DNA from: Marisediminitalea aggregata
Lineage (GTDB): Bacteria > Pseudomonadota > Gammaproteobacteria > Enterobacterales > Alteromonadaceae
Direction of reading: 5' to 3'
Length of the DNA stretch: 64,000 nucleotides
Assembly: GCF_900129565.1 (NCBI RefSeq)
Contig: NZ_FQWD01000007.1
Span: forward strand, 236,339-300,338
In this document: one piece after another, positions 1 to 8,990 of the stretch
How the letters are laid out: the number at the start of each line of letters is the position of its first letter
Numbering within the stretch: the stretch's first letter is position 1
The notes under the pieces: generated by a model
Databases searched by the model: none
What the model was told of the DNA's origin: nothing
The model's input: the letters and a program-made list of their open reading frames with translations, nothing else
Made by a program: the position numbers and the translations under genes

Positions 1-353
1 CCGCCCAATGCCGGACCGTGAATGGCGGCAACAAAGGTCGCACGCATCTTTTCGATACGGTCAAAAATGTCCTGGCCACCTTTTGCTAAAGCCTGAGCTT
101 CCTCGGCCGTTGTGCAGGCGTCTAGCATAGTAATGTCAGCGCCGGCTACAAAAGAACTCGGCTTGCCACTGATCAACACCACGCCTTTGATGCTGTTGTC
201 TGCTTCAATTTCATCCAGGATCTTCGTGATGTCATCGCCGAATGCTTGTTTCAGCGTGTTCATCGACTCACCCGGAACATCCATCGTGAGCACGGCAATG
301 CCGTTGTCCTGGCGGCTTAAAGTAAATGCGCTGGTTGCTGCTTGTTCAGTCAT
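1..353 (-). CDS. fadJ: Fatty acid oxidation complex subunit alpha FadJ (5' part only)
   Basis: This is the N-terminal ~117 residues of the anaerobic-type multifunctional beta-oxidation enzyme (enoyl-CoA hydratase plus 3-hydroxyacyl-CoA dehydrogenase). The rest lies outside the window. On the minus strand the reading starts [18 protein letters not shown] and contains the crotonase-fold signatures GKPSSFVAGADI and AAIHGPALGG, which form the CoA oxyanion-hole region of the hydratase half. The ATG at 353-351 overlaps the TAA stop of fadI by one base (TAATG), so the two subunits are probably translationally coupled. Identification is firm for the crotonase domain. The choice of FadJ over FadB follows from the FadI-type thiolase partner upstream. 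Confidence 0.93.
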   Translation of the reverse strand, partial: MTEQAATSAFTLSRQDNGIAVLTMDVPGESMNTLKQAFGDDITKILDEIEADNSIKGVVLISGKPSSFVAGADITMLDACTTAEEAQALAKGGQDIFDRIEKMRATFVAAIHGPALG

Positions 354-1663
354 TACGCTGTCTCCAAAATCATAGCTGCGCCTAAACCACCTGCCGCACA
401 GGCAGTAATCAATCCGGTACCACCGCCACGGCGGTTCAATTCATTCAGCATTTGCGTGATCATACGCGTACCGGTGGCTGCAAACGGGTGACCATAGGCA
501 ATCGAGCTGCCCATCACGTTGAATTTGTCCATATCGATTTCACCGGTGGCTTTGCTGCGTCCCAGTTTTTCCTGAGCAAACTTGTCGCTGGCAAACATCT
601 TCACATTTGCCAGGGTTTGAGCGGCAAACGCCTCGTGCATTTCAATAAGAGTCAAATCGTTTAGCGTCATGCCAGCACGCTCTAGTGCTATAGGTGACGC
701 ATAGGATGGACCCATCAGCATATCTTCCCATACATCAATAGCGGCAAACGCGTAGCTCTTGATGTAACCAAGCGGGGTGTAACCCAGGGCTTTTGCTTTG
801 CTCTCGGTCATCATCAGTACGGCTGATGCGCCGTCGGTTAATGGTGTTGCGTTGGCCGCCGTTACTGAGCCGTATTTACGGTCGAATACCGGACGTAACT
901 TCGCATAGCCTTCAAGCTTTGAGTCGAAACGGATGTTATTGTCTTGCTCCAGCGCACCTTTAAATGGCTCGGCGTAGGCAGTCATTACTTCACTGGCCAA
1001 CTTCCCTTCCTGCCAGCTTTGAGCTGCCAGCGTATGAGAACGGTGAGCCAGTTCATCCTGCGCTTCACGGGTAATACCGTGAGTTTTCGCCATTTGCTCT
1101 GCAGTCTGTCCCATCGACAGTCCTGTTGAGTATTCAGCAACCGCCGGCGGCACTGGCAGTAAATCCTTTAAGCCAAGGCGCTTTAATACCGCCCATTTTT
1201 GGCCCAGGGTTTTGGTCTTTTGCAAATCAACCAGCGCACGAGCTAGTTTTTTGGACACGCCGATTGGCGATACAGACGTTGAGTCAGCACCACCGGCAAC
1301 GCCCACTTCTACCGTGCCAGCCATCATAGATTCTGCGATATTCACCGTAGACTGGAAGCTGGTTGCACAGGCGCGTGATACGCTGTAGGCGTCGGTGTGT
1401 ACATTCATACCGGTGCCCAGCACGATTTCACGGGCAATATTGGGAGCTTCAGGCATTTGTACCACCTGACCGTATACCAGTTGATCAACCAACTTGGGAT
1501 CAACTGCGTTACGAATCAACAGCTCGTTCACCACCATTTTGCCCAAATCTACGGCTGGAACACCGTGAAAATAAGTCGCCATTTTTGCGAAGGGCGTTCT
1601 AAGCCCAGCGACAATGGCAATGCGATCGCCATCACGCGTTGTAACCGATTGCTGTTTAGCCAT
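353..1663 (-). CDS. fadI: Acetyl-CoA C-acyltransferase FadI (3-ketoacyl-CoA thiolase)
   Basis: This is the beta subunit of the FadIJ complex and cleaves 3-ketoacyl-CoA to acetyl-CoA and a shortened acyl-CoA in the cytoplasm. At 436 residues it has the usual FadI length. The acylated active-site cysteine is Cys99 in [10 protein letters not shown]. The HEAFAAQ and CAAGGLGAA motifs near the C-terminus carry the other catalytic His and Cys. An AAGGG ribosome-binding site lies 9 bases before the ATG. It is first in a fadIJ operon reading leftward. A FadR-like 17-bp operator lies 28-44 bases upstream of the start, which suggests repression that is lifted by long-chain acyl-CoA. Confidence 0.97.
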   Translation of the reverse strand: MAKQQSVTTRDGDRIAIVAGLRTPFAKMATYFHGVPAVDLGKMVVNELLIRNAVDPKLVDQLVYGQVVQMPEAPNIAREIVLGTGMNVHTDAYSVSRACATSFQSTVNIAESMMAGTVEVGVAGGADSTSVSPIGVSKKLARALVDLQKTKTLGQKWAVLKRLGLKDLLPVPPAVAEYSTGLSMGQTAEQMAKTHGITREAQDELAHRSHTLAAQSWQEGKLASEVMTAYAEPFKGALEQDNNIRFDSKLEGYAKLRPVFDRKYGSVTAANATPLTDGASAVLMMTESKAKALGYTPLGYIKSYAFAAIDVWEDMLMGPSYASPIALERAGMTLNDLTLIEMHEAFAAQTLANVKMFASDKFAQEKLGRSKATGEIDMDKFNVMGSSIAYGHPFAATGTRMITQMLNELNRRGGGTGLITACAAGGLGAAMILETA

Positions 1664-1690
1664 TATTTTAAACCCTTATTAAAGACCTGG

Positions 1691-1707
1691 TAGTGGTCTG
1701 ACCTGTT
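1691..1707. promoter_or_regulatory. Candidate FadR operator upstream of fadIJ
   Basis: The 17 bases TAGTGGTCTGACCTGTT show the FadR half-site pair (TGGTC-N-GACC) with the flanking bases mostly conserved. They sit between the fadI start and the divergent moxR gene, where a bound repressor would block fadI transcription. FadR binding is inferred from the motif alone. Confidence 0.6.
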
Positions 1708-1917
1708 AGTAATGCGCCGATTTTTACAAACAATTAAACAAATAGCAAATCCGCAGGAGAATATTTTGCAACAATTAATCTCTTGAAGAGAAAAAGTAGC
1801 TTGAAACAGAATAAGGGAGCCTTATATTGACTTAACAGTCAGAAAGCTTCATTCCCACCGCGGAGCCATAAGTATAGGCTCTGTGGTTCAATAACGATAA
1901 CAAGGTTAGAAAACGCT

Positions 1918-2874
1918 ATGGCAGCTGAGCAGTTCAGGCAGTTACACGCCTATCTTGATTCACAAATTATCGGTCAGTCCCAATTAACCCTTAACATGCT
2001 GATCGCACTGCTGGCCGATGGCCACTTGTTAGTTGAAGGCCCGCCAGGATTGGCGAAAACACGCGCAATTAATGCGTTAGCAAAAGGCATTGATGGTGAC
2101 TTTCACCGCGTTCAGTTTACCCCTGACTTACTGCCTGCAGATTTAACCGGTACGGATATCTACCGACCCGAAACCGGTCAGTTTGTATTTCAACAAGGCC
2201 CACTGTTTCACAATCTGGTGCTGGCCGACGAAATTAACCGGGCACCGGCTAAAGTGCAATCTGCACTGCTGGAAGCCATGGCTGAACATCAGATCACAGT
2301 TGGTAACAAAACCTATGCGCTGCCAGAACTATTTCTGGTTATGGCCACGCAGAACCCGCTGGAGCAGGAAGGCACATACCCTCTCCCGGAAGCGCAGCTT
2401 GACCGATTCCTGATGCACCTGGAAATTGATTACCCCGACGCCGACACCGAACTGCAAATCCTGCAATTAACCCGTAACGAAGAGTTGAGTAAGCCATCTG
2501 CGCTGCCACCGACACTCAGTCAACAGGACATCTTCGCCGCGCGCAAAGATGCGCTTGCCTTGCACATGGCACCGGCGCTTGAAACTTATTTAGTACAATT
2601 GATTATGGCTACGCGTCGTCCGGAAAACTTTTCGCCTGAATTAGCCCAATGGATTGAATTTGGTGCCAGCCCTCGGGCCACCATTTCACTGGATCGCTGT
2701 GCTCGCGCGCATGCCTGGTTGGCGGGAAGAGATTTTGTTGGACCAGACGACATTCAGGCCGTGTTCCACAACACGCTGCGTCACCGCTTAATTCTGTCTT
2801 ATCAGGCCGAAGCGGAAGGCGTGACCGCCAATCAGGTGCTGGACACCATTTTAAATCTGGTCGCTGTGCCTTAA
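1918..2874 (+). CDS. MoxR family AAA+ ATPase
   Basis: This is a cytoplasmic AAA+ ATPase of the MoxR class. These act as chaperone-like partners of VWA-domain proteins. Walker A is GPPGLAKT (residues 41-48), Walker B is LVLADE (about 100-105) and sensor 1 is VMATQNP (about 141-147). The length of 318 residues is typical. It is the first gene of an operon with DUF58, DUF4381, BatA, BatB/C and BatD genes, the standard MoxR-Bat arrangement associated with envelope stress tolerance. The ribosome-binding site before the ATG is weak (AACAAGG). The stop codon is 3 bases from the next ATG. The exact substrate of such systems is not known. Confidence 0.93.
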   Translation: MAAEQFRQLHAYLDSQIIGQSQLTLNMLIALLADGHLLVEGPPGLAKTRAINALAKGIDGDFHRVQFTPDLLPADLTGTDIYRPETGQFVFQQGPLFHNLVLADEINRAPAKVQSALLEAMAEHQITVGNKTYALPELFLVMATQNPLEQEGTYPLPEAQLDRFLMHLEIDYPDADTELQILQLTRNEELSKPSALPPTLSQQDIFAARKDALALHMAPALETYLVQLIMATRRPENFSPELAQWIEFGASPRATISLDRCARAHAWLAGRDFVGPDDIQAVFHNTLRHRLILSYQAEAEGVTANQVLDTILNLVAVP

Positions 2875-2877
2875 TCA

Positions 2878-3843
2878 ATGACGAGTGCACAACAACAGCT
2901 CAACAGCCTGCAGTCCAATGGCATTCAGCTGAATGTAAAAGAACTGCTGCAATATAAGCAGTTCGCCGGGCTGATAGACATGAAACCCACGCGCACGCCT
3001 CAGGCGCGTTTGGCTGGAAGTTACCTGACCAAACACAAAGGGCGTGGCATGGAGTTTGATGAAGCCAGGCACTATCAGGCGGGCGATGACATTCGTGCTA
3101 TCGACTGGCGTGTAACTGCGCGCACAGGAAAGACTCACACCAAGGTGTACCGCGAAGAACGCGAACGCCCGGTATTTGTGTTATGCGATTTATCTGGCTC
3201 GATGCAATTTGGCACCCAACTGCTGCTCAAAGCTGTTCAGGCCGCACATTTGAGTGCTTTGATCAGTTGGGCCGCAGCGCAGCGCGGCGACAAAGTGGGC
3301 GCGTTAATCTATTCAGATTACTCGCATAAAGAATGCAAACCACTAAGCCGTAAACGCGCCGTGTTGACTATCTGTCACGAACTAATGCAATGTCAGAATG
3401 AAGCCATCCAGGCTCAGGAGCAAGCTCCTCAGGCAAACCTGGAACAAGCTTTATCGCGGCTACGTCGGCTGGCAAGGCCTGGCAGCCTGGTGTATATCAT
3501 CAGTGATTTCCTGCAACTCGATGAGCGTGCGCTACAGCATTTGACCCAAATCAGTCGGCATTGTGAAGTGAGCGCGATTGCGATCACCGACCCCCTTGAG
3601 CATACCCTGCCGAATCTGCGCCACACGCAGAGTGTGAATGTAACAGACGGCGAGCAAAAGCAGACCTGGACACTGGGTGATCCGGTTTTAGCTAAACACT
3701 ATTCGGCCAGCCAACAAGCGCGCTGGCAACAGGTGAAAGACAGCCTGGGGCGCTGTAAAACGGGGTTAGGCTTTATCGATGCCGGTATTCCTCTTACCGA
3801 ACAACTTGAACGCTTGCGGAGGCAGCCAGTATGGACCCGTTAG
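2878..3843 (+). CDS. DUF58 domain-containing protein
   Basis: This 321-residue protein carries the DUF58 core around residues 55-90 (GMEFDEARHYQAGDDIRAID). A VWA-like strand with DLSGSM follows at about residues 103-108, where a metal-ion adhesion site could form. No signal peptide or membrane span is evident, so it is probably cytosolic and works with the MoxR ATPase encoded just upstream. Its 3' end overlaps the DUF4381 gene by 13 bases, implying coupled translation. DUF58 proteins are constant companions of MoxR. Their biochemical activity is not established. Confidence 0.9.
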   Translation: MTSAQQQLNSLQSNGIQLNVKELLQYKQFAGLIDMKPTRTPQARLAGSYLTKHKGRGMEFDEARHYQAGDDIRAIDWRVTARTGKTHTKVYREERERPVFVLCDLSGSMQFGTQLLLKAVQAAHLSALISWAAAQRGDKVGALIYSDYSHKECKPLSRKRAVLTICHELMQCQNEAIQAQEQAPQANLEQALSRLRRLARPGSLVYIISDFLQLDERALQHLTQISRHCEVSAIAITDPLEHTLPNLRHTQSVNVTDGEQKQTWTLGDPVLAKHYSASQQARWQQVKDSLGRCKTGLGFIDAGIPLTEQLERLRRQPVWTR

Positions 3844-4346
3844 CCCAGTTAAATGATATCCAAACACCAAGCGATGTGGACTGGTGGCCGTTGGCTTGGG
3901 GGTGGTGGGCAGTCATTGCGCTAGCACTGCTTATTATTGTGCTGACCGCACGCGCTTGGTATCGTCACCGCCAATTTACTAAAGCCAAACGCGAAGCACT
4001 GGCAACGCTGGCTACCTTTTCCGCTGAACCGGCTCAGGCAGCGGTAAATACCAATCAATTACTGAAACGAGTCGCAAAACACTATTTCGGCGCTGAAGCC
4101 GTGTCTGCGTTATACGGCGACAAATGGCTGCAGTTTTTACAAAGTACGGTTAGCAACAAGCACGCGGTATCCATGGCGGCAGGACTTGAAGTCATGATTG
4201 GCAAGGTATATCAGCAATCACTTTGTTCTGATGCAGAAGCCAGCGATATTTTTACCGCTGCGTCTATATGGTTAAAACAAGCCAACCTGAAGCAGATGCC
4301 TATCGAAACCACGACCATTGAAGCACAGGGGGCCAACCATGTTTGA
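3831..4346 (+). CDS. DUF4381 family membrane protein
   Basis: This is a 171-residue protein with one strong transmembrane segment near the N-terminus (about residues 22-42, WWAVIALALLIIVL) followed by a basic stop-transfer stretch and a cytosolic helical domain. It sits between the DUF58 and BatA genes. It overlaps DUF58 by 13 bases and BatA by 8 (ATGTTTGA, where the BatA start and its own TGA interlock). Size, topology and position match the DUF4381 component of Bat operons. It is probably a membrane scaffold for the VWA proteins, which is inference from context. Confidence 0.82.
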   Translation: MDPLAQLNDIQTPSDVDWWPLAWGWWAVIALALLIIVLTARAWYRHRQFTKAKREALATLATFSAEPAQAAVNTNQLLKRVAKHYFGAEAVSALYGDKWLQFLQSTVSNKHAVSMAAGLEVMIGKVYQQSLCSDAEASDIFTAASIWLKQANLKQMPIETTTIEAQGANHV

Positions 4347-5352
4347 GTTTGCCTGGTGGTGGGCCCTGTTTGCCCTGCCCCTACCCTTAATTGTTCGTTT
4401 GCTGAGTCCCAAAACCAAGCAAACGGATGTAGCACTGCGTGTGCCGAATTTAATGAACAACCTGCCACAATCGAGCTCACCCAAGGCCGCCAAGCGCGGT
4501 TGGTTGGTACTGGCAAGCATCATGTGGGTTTGCTTGGTGTTAGCTGCCGCCCGGCCCCAGTGGTTGGGTGAACCCGTAAACGTGCCAAATGAAGGGCGCG
4601 AAATGATGCTGGCGGTGGATTTATCCGGCAGTATGAAAATTGAAGACATGATGGTAAACGGCCGTCAGGTTAATCGCCTCACCATGATTAAGTCCGTGTT
4701 ATATGACTTCATACAGCGCCGGGTGGGTGACCGCCTTGGTCTGATACTTTTTGCCGATACAGCCTATTTGCAAGCCCCCCTTACCTATGACCGGGAAACT
4801 GTCGCGACCCTGTTGGACGAGGCGGTAATTGGCCTGGTGGGAGAGCAAACGGCGATTGGTGATGCCATAGGCCTTGCTGTTAAGCGCTTTGAACAAAAAG
4901 CAGAATCAAATCGCGTACTGATCTTACTAACAGACGGCCAGAACACGGCTGGGAATATTACGCCACAGCAAGCCAAGGAGCTGGCCGTGGATGCGCAGGT
5001 TACGGTTTACACCATTGGTGTCGGTGCCGATGCCATGACGGTATCCAGCTTTTTTGGCAGCAGACAGGTAAACCCTTCGCAAGAGTTAGACGAAACCATG
5101 TTAACCGATATTGCGAAAGCAACGGGCGGCCAATACTTCCGTGCGCGCAACGCCGCCGAATTAGAAAACATCTACGCCATGCTGGATCAACTCCAGCCTA
5201 TCGAAGGCGAGGCGCGTAAAATGCGGCCGTTAACCGCATTGTTTTACTACCCGCTGGCGTTGGCACTTTTACTTAGTGTGCTGCCAGTTATTGGCATTTT
5301 CCTGCGTAACATTTGGATTAGGCTTGCAGGTAACAAGGAGGCAGTGTCATGA
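4339..5352 (+). CDS. batA: BatA-like VWA domain membrane protein
   Basis: This VWA-domain protein of the Bat aerotolerance-type system starts MFEFAWWWALF. The start at 4339 is chosen because AGGGGG lies just upstream. A further in-frame ATG seven codons earlier lies inside the DUF4381 gene without a ribosome-binding site. The order is two N-terminal hydrophobic segments, a VWA domain with the metal-binding DLSGSM motif and a TDGQNT loop, and a C-terminal transmembrane helix. This is the usual BatA topology, with the VWA domain between membrane anchors. The gene overlaps batB by 4 bases. Confidence 0.9.
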   Translation: MFEFAWWWALFALPLPLIVRLLSPKTKQTDVALRVPNLMNNLPQSSSPKAAKRGWLVLASIMWVCLVLAAARPQWLGEPVNVPNEGREMMLAVDLSGSMKIEDMMVNGRQVNRLTMIKSVLYDFIQRRVGDRLGLILFADTAYLQAPLTYDRETVATLLDEAVIGLVGEQTAIGDAIGLAVKRFEQKAESNRVLILLTDGQNTAGNITPQQAKELAVDAQVTVYTIGVGADAMTVSSFFGSRQVNPSQELDETMLTDIAKATGGQYFRARNAAELENIYAMLDQLQPIEGEARKMRPLTALFYYPLALALLLSVLPVIGIFLRNIWIRLAGNKEAVS

Positions 5353-7286
5353 ATAGTGCCTTTGGTTTTCTGCCTGCAGACTTTCACTTTCTGCGCCCTG
5401 AGTGGTTCTATGCCCTCATTCCATTGGCATTGATGCTGTGGGTGGTCTATCGCTGGCGCCGCACGGCAACAGGCTGGCAAGGCGTGATTGCAGGACATCT
5501 TTACCAGTATCTGGTGACAGGACAGCATACGGCCAAAAGCAATACGCTGGTAAGCTGGCTGGCACTGGCCTGGTTGCTGACGGTTATCGCGTTGGCAGGC
5601 CCCAGTTGGGAACGCATTCCACAGCCTGTTTTTCAGGTTAAGGCTGGACACGTGATCGTGATGGATATGTCGTTATCCATGCGCGCTACCGATGTTACAC
5701 CAGACCGGTTGTCCCGGGCGAAATACAAAGCCATCGATTTGGTTAAGCTTATTAACGAAGGCGATATGGGCCTGGTGGCTTACGCAGGTGATGCGTTCAC
5801 GATCAGTCCACTGACTGAAGATGCAACCACGTTAACTGCCCTGCTCCCCAGTCTGAGCCCGGAAATTATGCCCACACCGGGCAGCGAGCCAATCCTGGGG
5901 TTAAAAGCCGCGGCCAACTTACTGGAAAGCGCGGGCTATCAGCGCGGTGCGCTTTACTGGATCACCGATGGTGTTGAACTGGAGCAAATGAAAGAGCTCA
6001 GCGACTTTTTATCATCGACGCCTTACACCGTAAATATCCTCGGTGTCGGTACCCAAACGGGCGCGCCGATTAAACAACTCAATGGCGAACTTTTAAAACG
6101 CAGTAATGGCGCAATTGTGATCCCGAAAATGAATCCATCGGCATTGCAACAGCTCAGTCGTCAGGGGGGCGGAAACTTTTCTGAGATTACCGCCAACGAC
6201 AGTGATATACGCCGTATTGCCTCTGTGAGTCGGTTCGATAACGCCGAAACAGAATCCGAAGACGACAACAAACAAGGCGACAAGTGGGCAGAAGCCGGCC
6301 CGTATTTACTGCTGTTATTACTGCCGATTGCCGCATTGTCTTTCCGGCGCGGATTGTTGTTCGCCATTTGCTTGTGTGTACTAATGCCCATGCAAACCCC
6401 TGTTGCGGTTGCACAAACGCAACCTGTTTCAACACCTGAAGTGAGCGAAGCGCCACAACCAGAGGCCGTGAGCTGGTGGCAGAAGCCTTTCTTAAATGCC
6501 GATCAACAAGGCTTCGAGCAGTACAACAGCGAACAATTTCAGGGGGCCTCCGAATCCTTTGAAGATTTATCGTGGAGAGGTGCAGCTCAGTATCGCGCAG
6601 GTGATTACGAAGGGGCCGCCGAAACCTACGGCCAGCTAAATAGCGCAGAAGGCTTTTATAACCAGGGCAATGCACTGGCAAAAGCAGGTCAATTAGAAGA
6701 AGCCATTGCAGCTTATGAGCAAGCGTTGGCGAAGCGCCCTGATTACCCTGAAGCGGCTGAAAACAAAGCTTTGATTGAGCAATTAAAAAATCAACAGGAC
6801 CAACAACAGCAAGACCAGCAAAATCAGGGCGACAATCAGAATCAGTCTGATGATCAACAAAATCAAAGTGAGCAGGACGGCGAGAATCAGCAGCAAAATG
6901 GTGAGGGTTCTGATCAACAACAGGACGGCGAAAATGACCCGTCGCAAAATGGCCAGCAAAACAGTCAGAATCAACAGCAGCAATCATCAGACAGTCAGCA
7001 AAATGCTGATCAAAACGGTGAACAGTCTGACCAGCAAGATGCTCAGGAAGAGCAGCAACAACAGGCACAACAGCCTCAAGAAGGCGAGCAGGAAGCTGGC
7101 GAAAGTGAAATGAAACAAGCAATACAGGGTGACGCCGAGCGCGATAAAGAGACCGAACAACGACTCAATAATCTGTTGCGTCGCGTGCCAGACGACCCCG
7201 CTTTCCTACTGAAACGCAAAATGCAGTTAGAAGCGCAAAAACGTCAATATCGTCGTCCCCCCTCTTCAGATCGGAGTGATTGGTAA
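5349..7286 (+). CDS. batB: BatB/BatC fusion: VWA domain plus TPR and Gln/Asn-rich tail
   Basis: At 645 residues this combines BatB and BatC functions. Two N-terminal membrane segments precede a VWA domain with an MIDAS-type DMSLS motif (about residues 105-109). A transmembrane helix follows near residues 320-340, then a second signal-like hydrophobic segment, two TPR-like repeats (about residues 410-475), and a very hydrophilic Gln/Asn/Asp/Glu-rich region of about 110 residues. The tail ends in a basic stretch (RKMQLEAQKRQYRRPP). The low-complexity tail is encoded by about 330 bp rich in CAA/CAG/AAT. The stop overlaps the batD start by one base (TAATG). TPRs suggest protein-protein contacts in the periplasm. 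Confidence 0.88.
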   Translation: MNSAFGFLPADFHFLRPEWFYALIPLALMLWVVYRWRRTATGWQGVIAGHLYQYLVTGQHTAKSNTLVSWLALAWLLTVIALAGPSWERIPQPVFQVKAGHVIVMDMSLSMRATDVTPDRLSRAKYKAIDLVKLINEGDMGLVAYAGDAFTISPLTEDATTLTALLPSLSPEIMPTPGSEPILGLKAAANLLESAGYQRGALYWITDGVELEQMKELSDFLSSTPYTVNILGVGTQTGAPIKQLNGELLKRSNGAIVIPKMNPSALQQLSRQGGGNFSEITANDSDIRRIASVSRFDNAETESEDDNKQGDKWAEAGPYLLLLLLPIAALSFRRGLLFAICLCVLMPMQTPVAVAQTQPVSTPEVSEAPQPEAVSWWQKPFLNADQQGFEQYNSEQFQGASESFEDLSWRGAAQYRAGDYEGAAETYGQLNSAEGFYNQGNALAKAGQLEEAIAAYEQALAKRPDYPEAAENKALIEQLKNQQDQQQQDQQNQGDNQNQSDDQQNQSEQDGENQQQNGEGSDQQQDGENDPSQNGQQNSQNQQQQSSDSQQNADQNGEQSDQQDAQEEQQQQAQQPQEGEQEAGESEMKQAIQGDAERDKETEQRLNNLLRRVPDDPAFLLKRKMQLEAQKRQYRRPPSSDRSDW

Positions 7287-8983
7287 TGATCAATAAACGC
7301 CTGATAGCAGGCTTACTCATAAGTTTGCTGCCCTGGTTAGCTCAAGCCGACGTAACCAGTGTCACAGCCACTATCGACAAAAACCCGGTTATGCTCGACG
7401 AGGCCATTGTTTTAACCGTCGTAGCGGAAGGCGACGCCGAACGCGATGCGTTCGACAGTTCAGTACTTCTGGGCGATTTTGTGGTGGGCCGCACTTCAGT
7501 GGGCTCTCAAACATCAATAGTGAATTTTTCGACCCGCCAGACTACAACCTGGTCCACGACACTATTTCCTCGCAGTGTCGGCGACTTCACTATTCCAGCT
7601 TTCACCATTGAAGGAAAATCCAGTGCGCCGATCAAGGTCAAAGTCATTCCTGTACAACAAGGCAGTGACGCACCGGCACGGGAGTATTACGTAGCGACTG
7701 AGGTCAGTCAGTCTGACGTTTATTTGCAGCAACAATTGCGCTACACGGTAAAGTTGTATCTGGCATCCCAAATCGAACGCGGTAGCCTTCAGGCGCCGGA
7801 GTTGGAAAATGCGCAAATACAGCAGTTGGGCGAAGACAAGCAATACACCGAATTAGTAAATGGCAAACGCTATCAGGTCATTGAGCGCAACTTTGCCATC
7901 CTGCCGCAGCAGTCCGGTGAGTTTACTATTCGCGGTCCAGTTTTTTCAGGTGAAGTCATTGCGGCCAATACCAACCAGCGTTTCGGCTTTTTTAACCGTA
8001 CAAAAACCATCAACCGCGTTGGCCCGGATGTCGACATCAGCGTAAAACCCATCCCTGCCAACATAGATTATCATTGGTTACCCAGCGAATTTGTTCAGCT
8101 CGATGAAAACTGGCAAACCGAAGAGTTTGTGGTAGGTGAACCAGTCACTCGTACTCTCACACTGACCGCGGTAGGCGTGGTAGAAGAACAGCTTCCGGAA
8201 ATAGAGCAAATCTATCCGCCTGCCTTCAAGCTCTATCCGGACCAGCCCGGTAGCGCAACTGCTGAACGCGATAATCGATTAATCGTACAGCGCACAGAGT
8301 CTGTCGCACTGATCCCCACTCAACCCGGCGAGTTTATTATCCCTGAGGTGAAGATCCCCTGGTTCAATACCGCTAGTGGCATAACAGAATATGCAACGCT
8401 GCCTACCCGTACGATCACGGTAGCTCCTGCTGCCAATATGGGTAATGAGTCACCCGGCACAACACCAGAGACGCAAGTAACTCCCCCTGTGTCGCCACAG
8501 AATACTGCGGAACAAAATACGCCAGCATTGCCGGACAACCAACCCACAGCGTTAAATCCGCAGCCATCATCTATAGCTGAGCAAGGCATAGATCTGTGGC
8601 ACTGGATATTGGCAGGACTTTGGCTACTTACTGCAGCCGGTTGGTTTGTTTACGCGCAGAGAAAGCGCACCGTTGACCCACGGCCCTCACTGCAAAATTC
8701 AGTGACGAATAACGATGTAAAATCACTCGTTAGCACCATAGAAAAGGGCAATGTGGGAGAAATTCAGGCTGCAATTCGCACTTGGCTTTCACAGTTTTCA
8801 GCGGCGCAGCGCTGGCAAATTCAGCAAAGCATTAAGCCCGAGCTCGACCAAATGATGGCATCCGCTTTTGCGAACCCGCCGAAGGCGTGGGACAAAACCG
8901 CGCTGATTTCAGCAATACAACGTATAACAACAACCAAAACAAAAGACGGTGGATTAACCCCGCTTTATCCGGTAAATCATTAG
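7286..8983 (+). CDS. batD: BatD-like protein with signal peptide and C-terminal membrane anchor
   Basis: This is the last Bat gene, 565 residues from the ATG at 7286, which overlaps the batB stop and has GGAG nine bases upstream. A TTG two codons earlier is less likely. It has a clear signal peptide (MINKRLIAGLLISLLPWLAQA) and a long beta-rich periplasmic region typical of the BatD/oxygen-tolerance family. A Pro/Thr/Gln-rich linker near residues 385-430 follows, then one transmembrane helix (about residues 438-458) and a short cytosolic tail. It presumably connects the periplasm with the membrane VWA proteins. The molecular role is not known. Confidence 0.88.
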   Translation: MINKRLIAGLLISLLPWLAQADVTSVTATIDKNPVMLDEAIVLTVVAEGDAERDAFDSSVLLGDFVVGRTSVGSQTSIVNFSTRQTTTWSTTLFPRSVGDFTIPAFTIEGKSSAPIKVKVIPVQQGSDAPAREYYVATEVSQSDVYLQQQLRYTVKLYLASQIERGSLQAPELENAQIQQLGEDKQYTELVNGKRYQVIERNFAILPQQSGEFTIRGPVFSGEVIAANTNQRFGFFNRTKTINRVGPDVDISVKPIPANIDYHWLPSEFVQLDENWQTEEFVVGEPVTRTLTLTAVGVVEEQLPEIEQIYPPAFKLYPDQPGSATAERDNRLIVQRTESVALIPTQPGEFIIPEVKIPWFNTASGITEYATLPTRTITVAPAANMGNESPGTTPETQVTPPVSPQNTAEQNTPALPDNQPTALNPQPSSIAEQGIDLWHWILAGLWLLTAAGWFVYAQRKRTVDPRPSLQNSVTNNDVKSLVSTIEKGNVGEIQAAIRTWLSQFSAAQRWQIQQSIKPELDQMMASAFANPPKAWDKTALISAIQRITTTKTKDGGLTPLYPVNH

Positions 8984-8990
8984 GGCTCTT

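Noticed and set aside
1811..1881. Two short hairpins upstream of moxR as a riboswitch or attenuator
   Set aside because: Stems are only 5-6 bp (ATAAGG/CCTTAT and GAGCC/GGCTC), without a T-run or a known aptamer pattern.
6783..6983. Leu/Ile-rich membrane protein on the minus strand
   Set aside because: It is the antisense reading of the CAA/CAG/AAT-rich batB tail.
6187..7122. 311-residue protein antisense to batB
   Set aside because: It is an open frame produced by the composition of the opposite strand; batB itself has clear domains.
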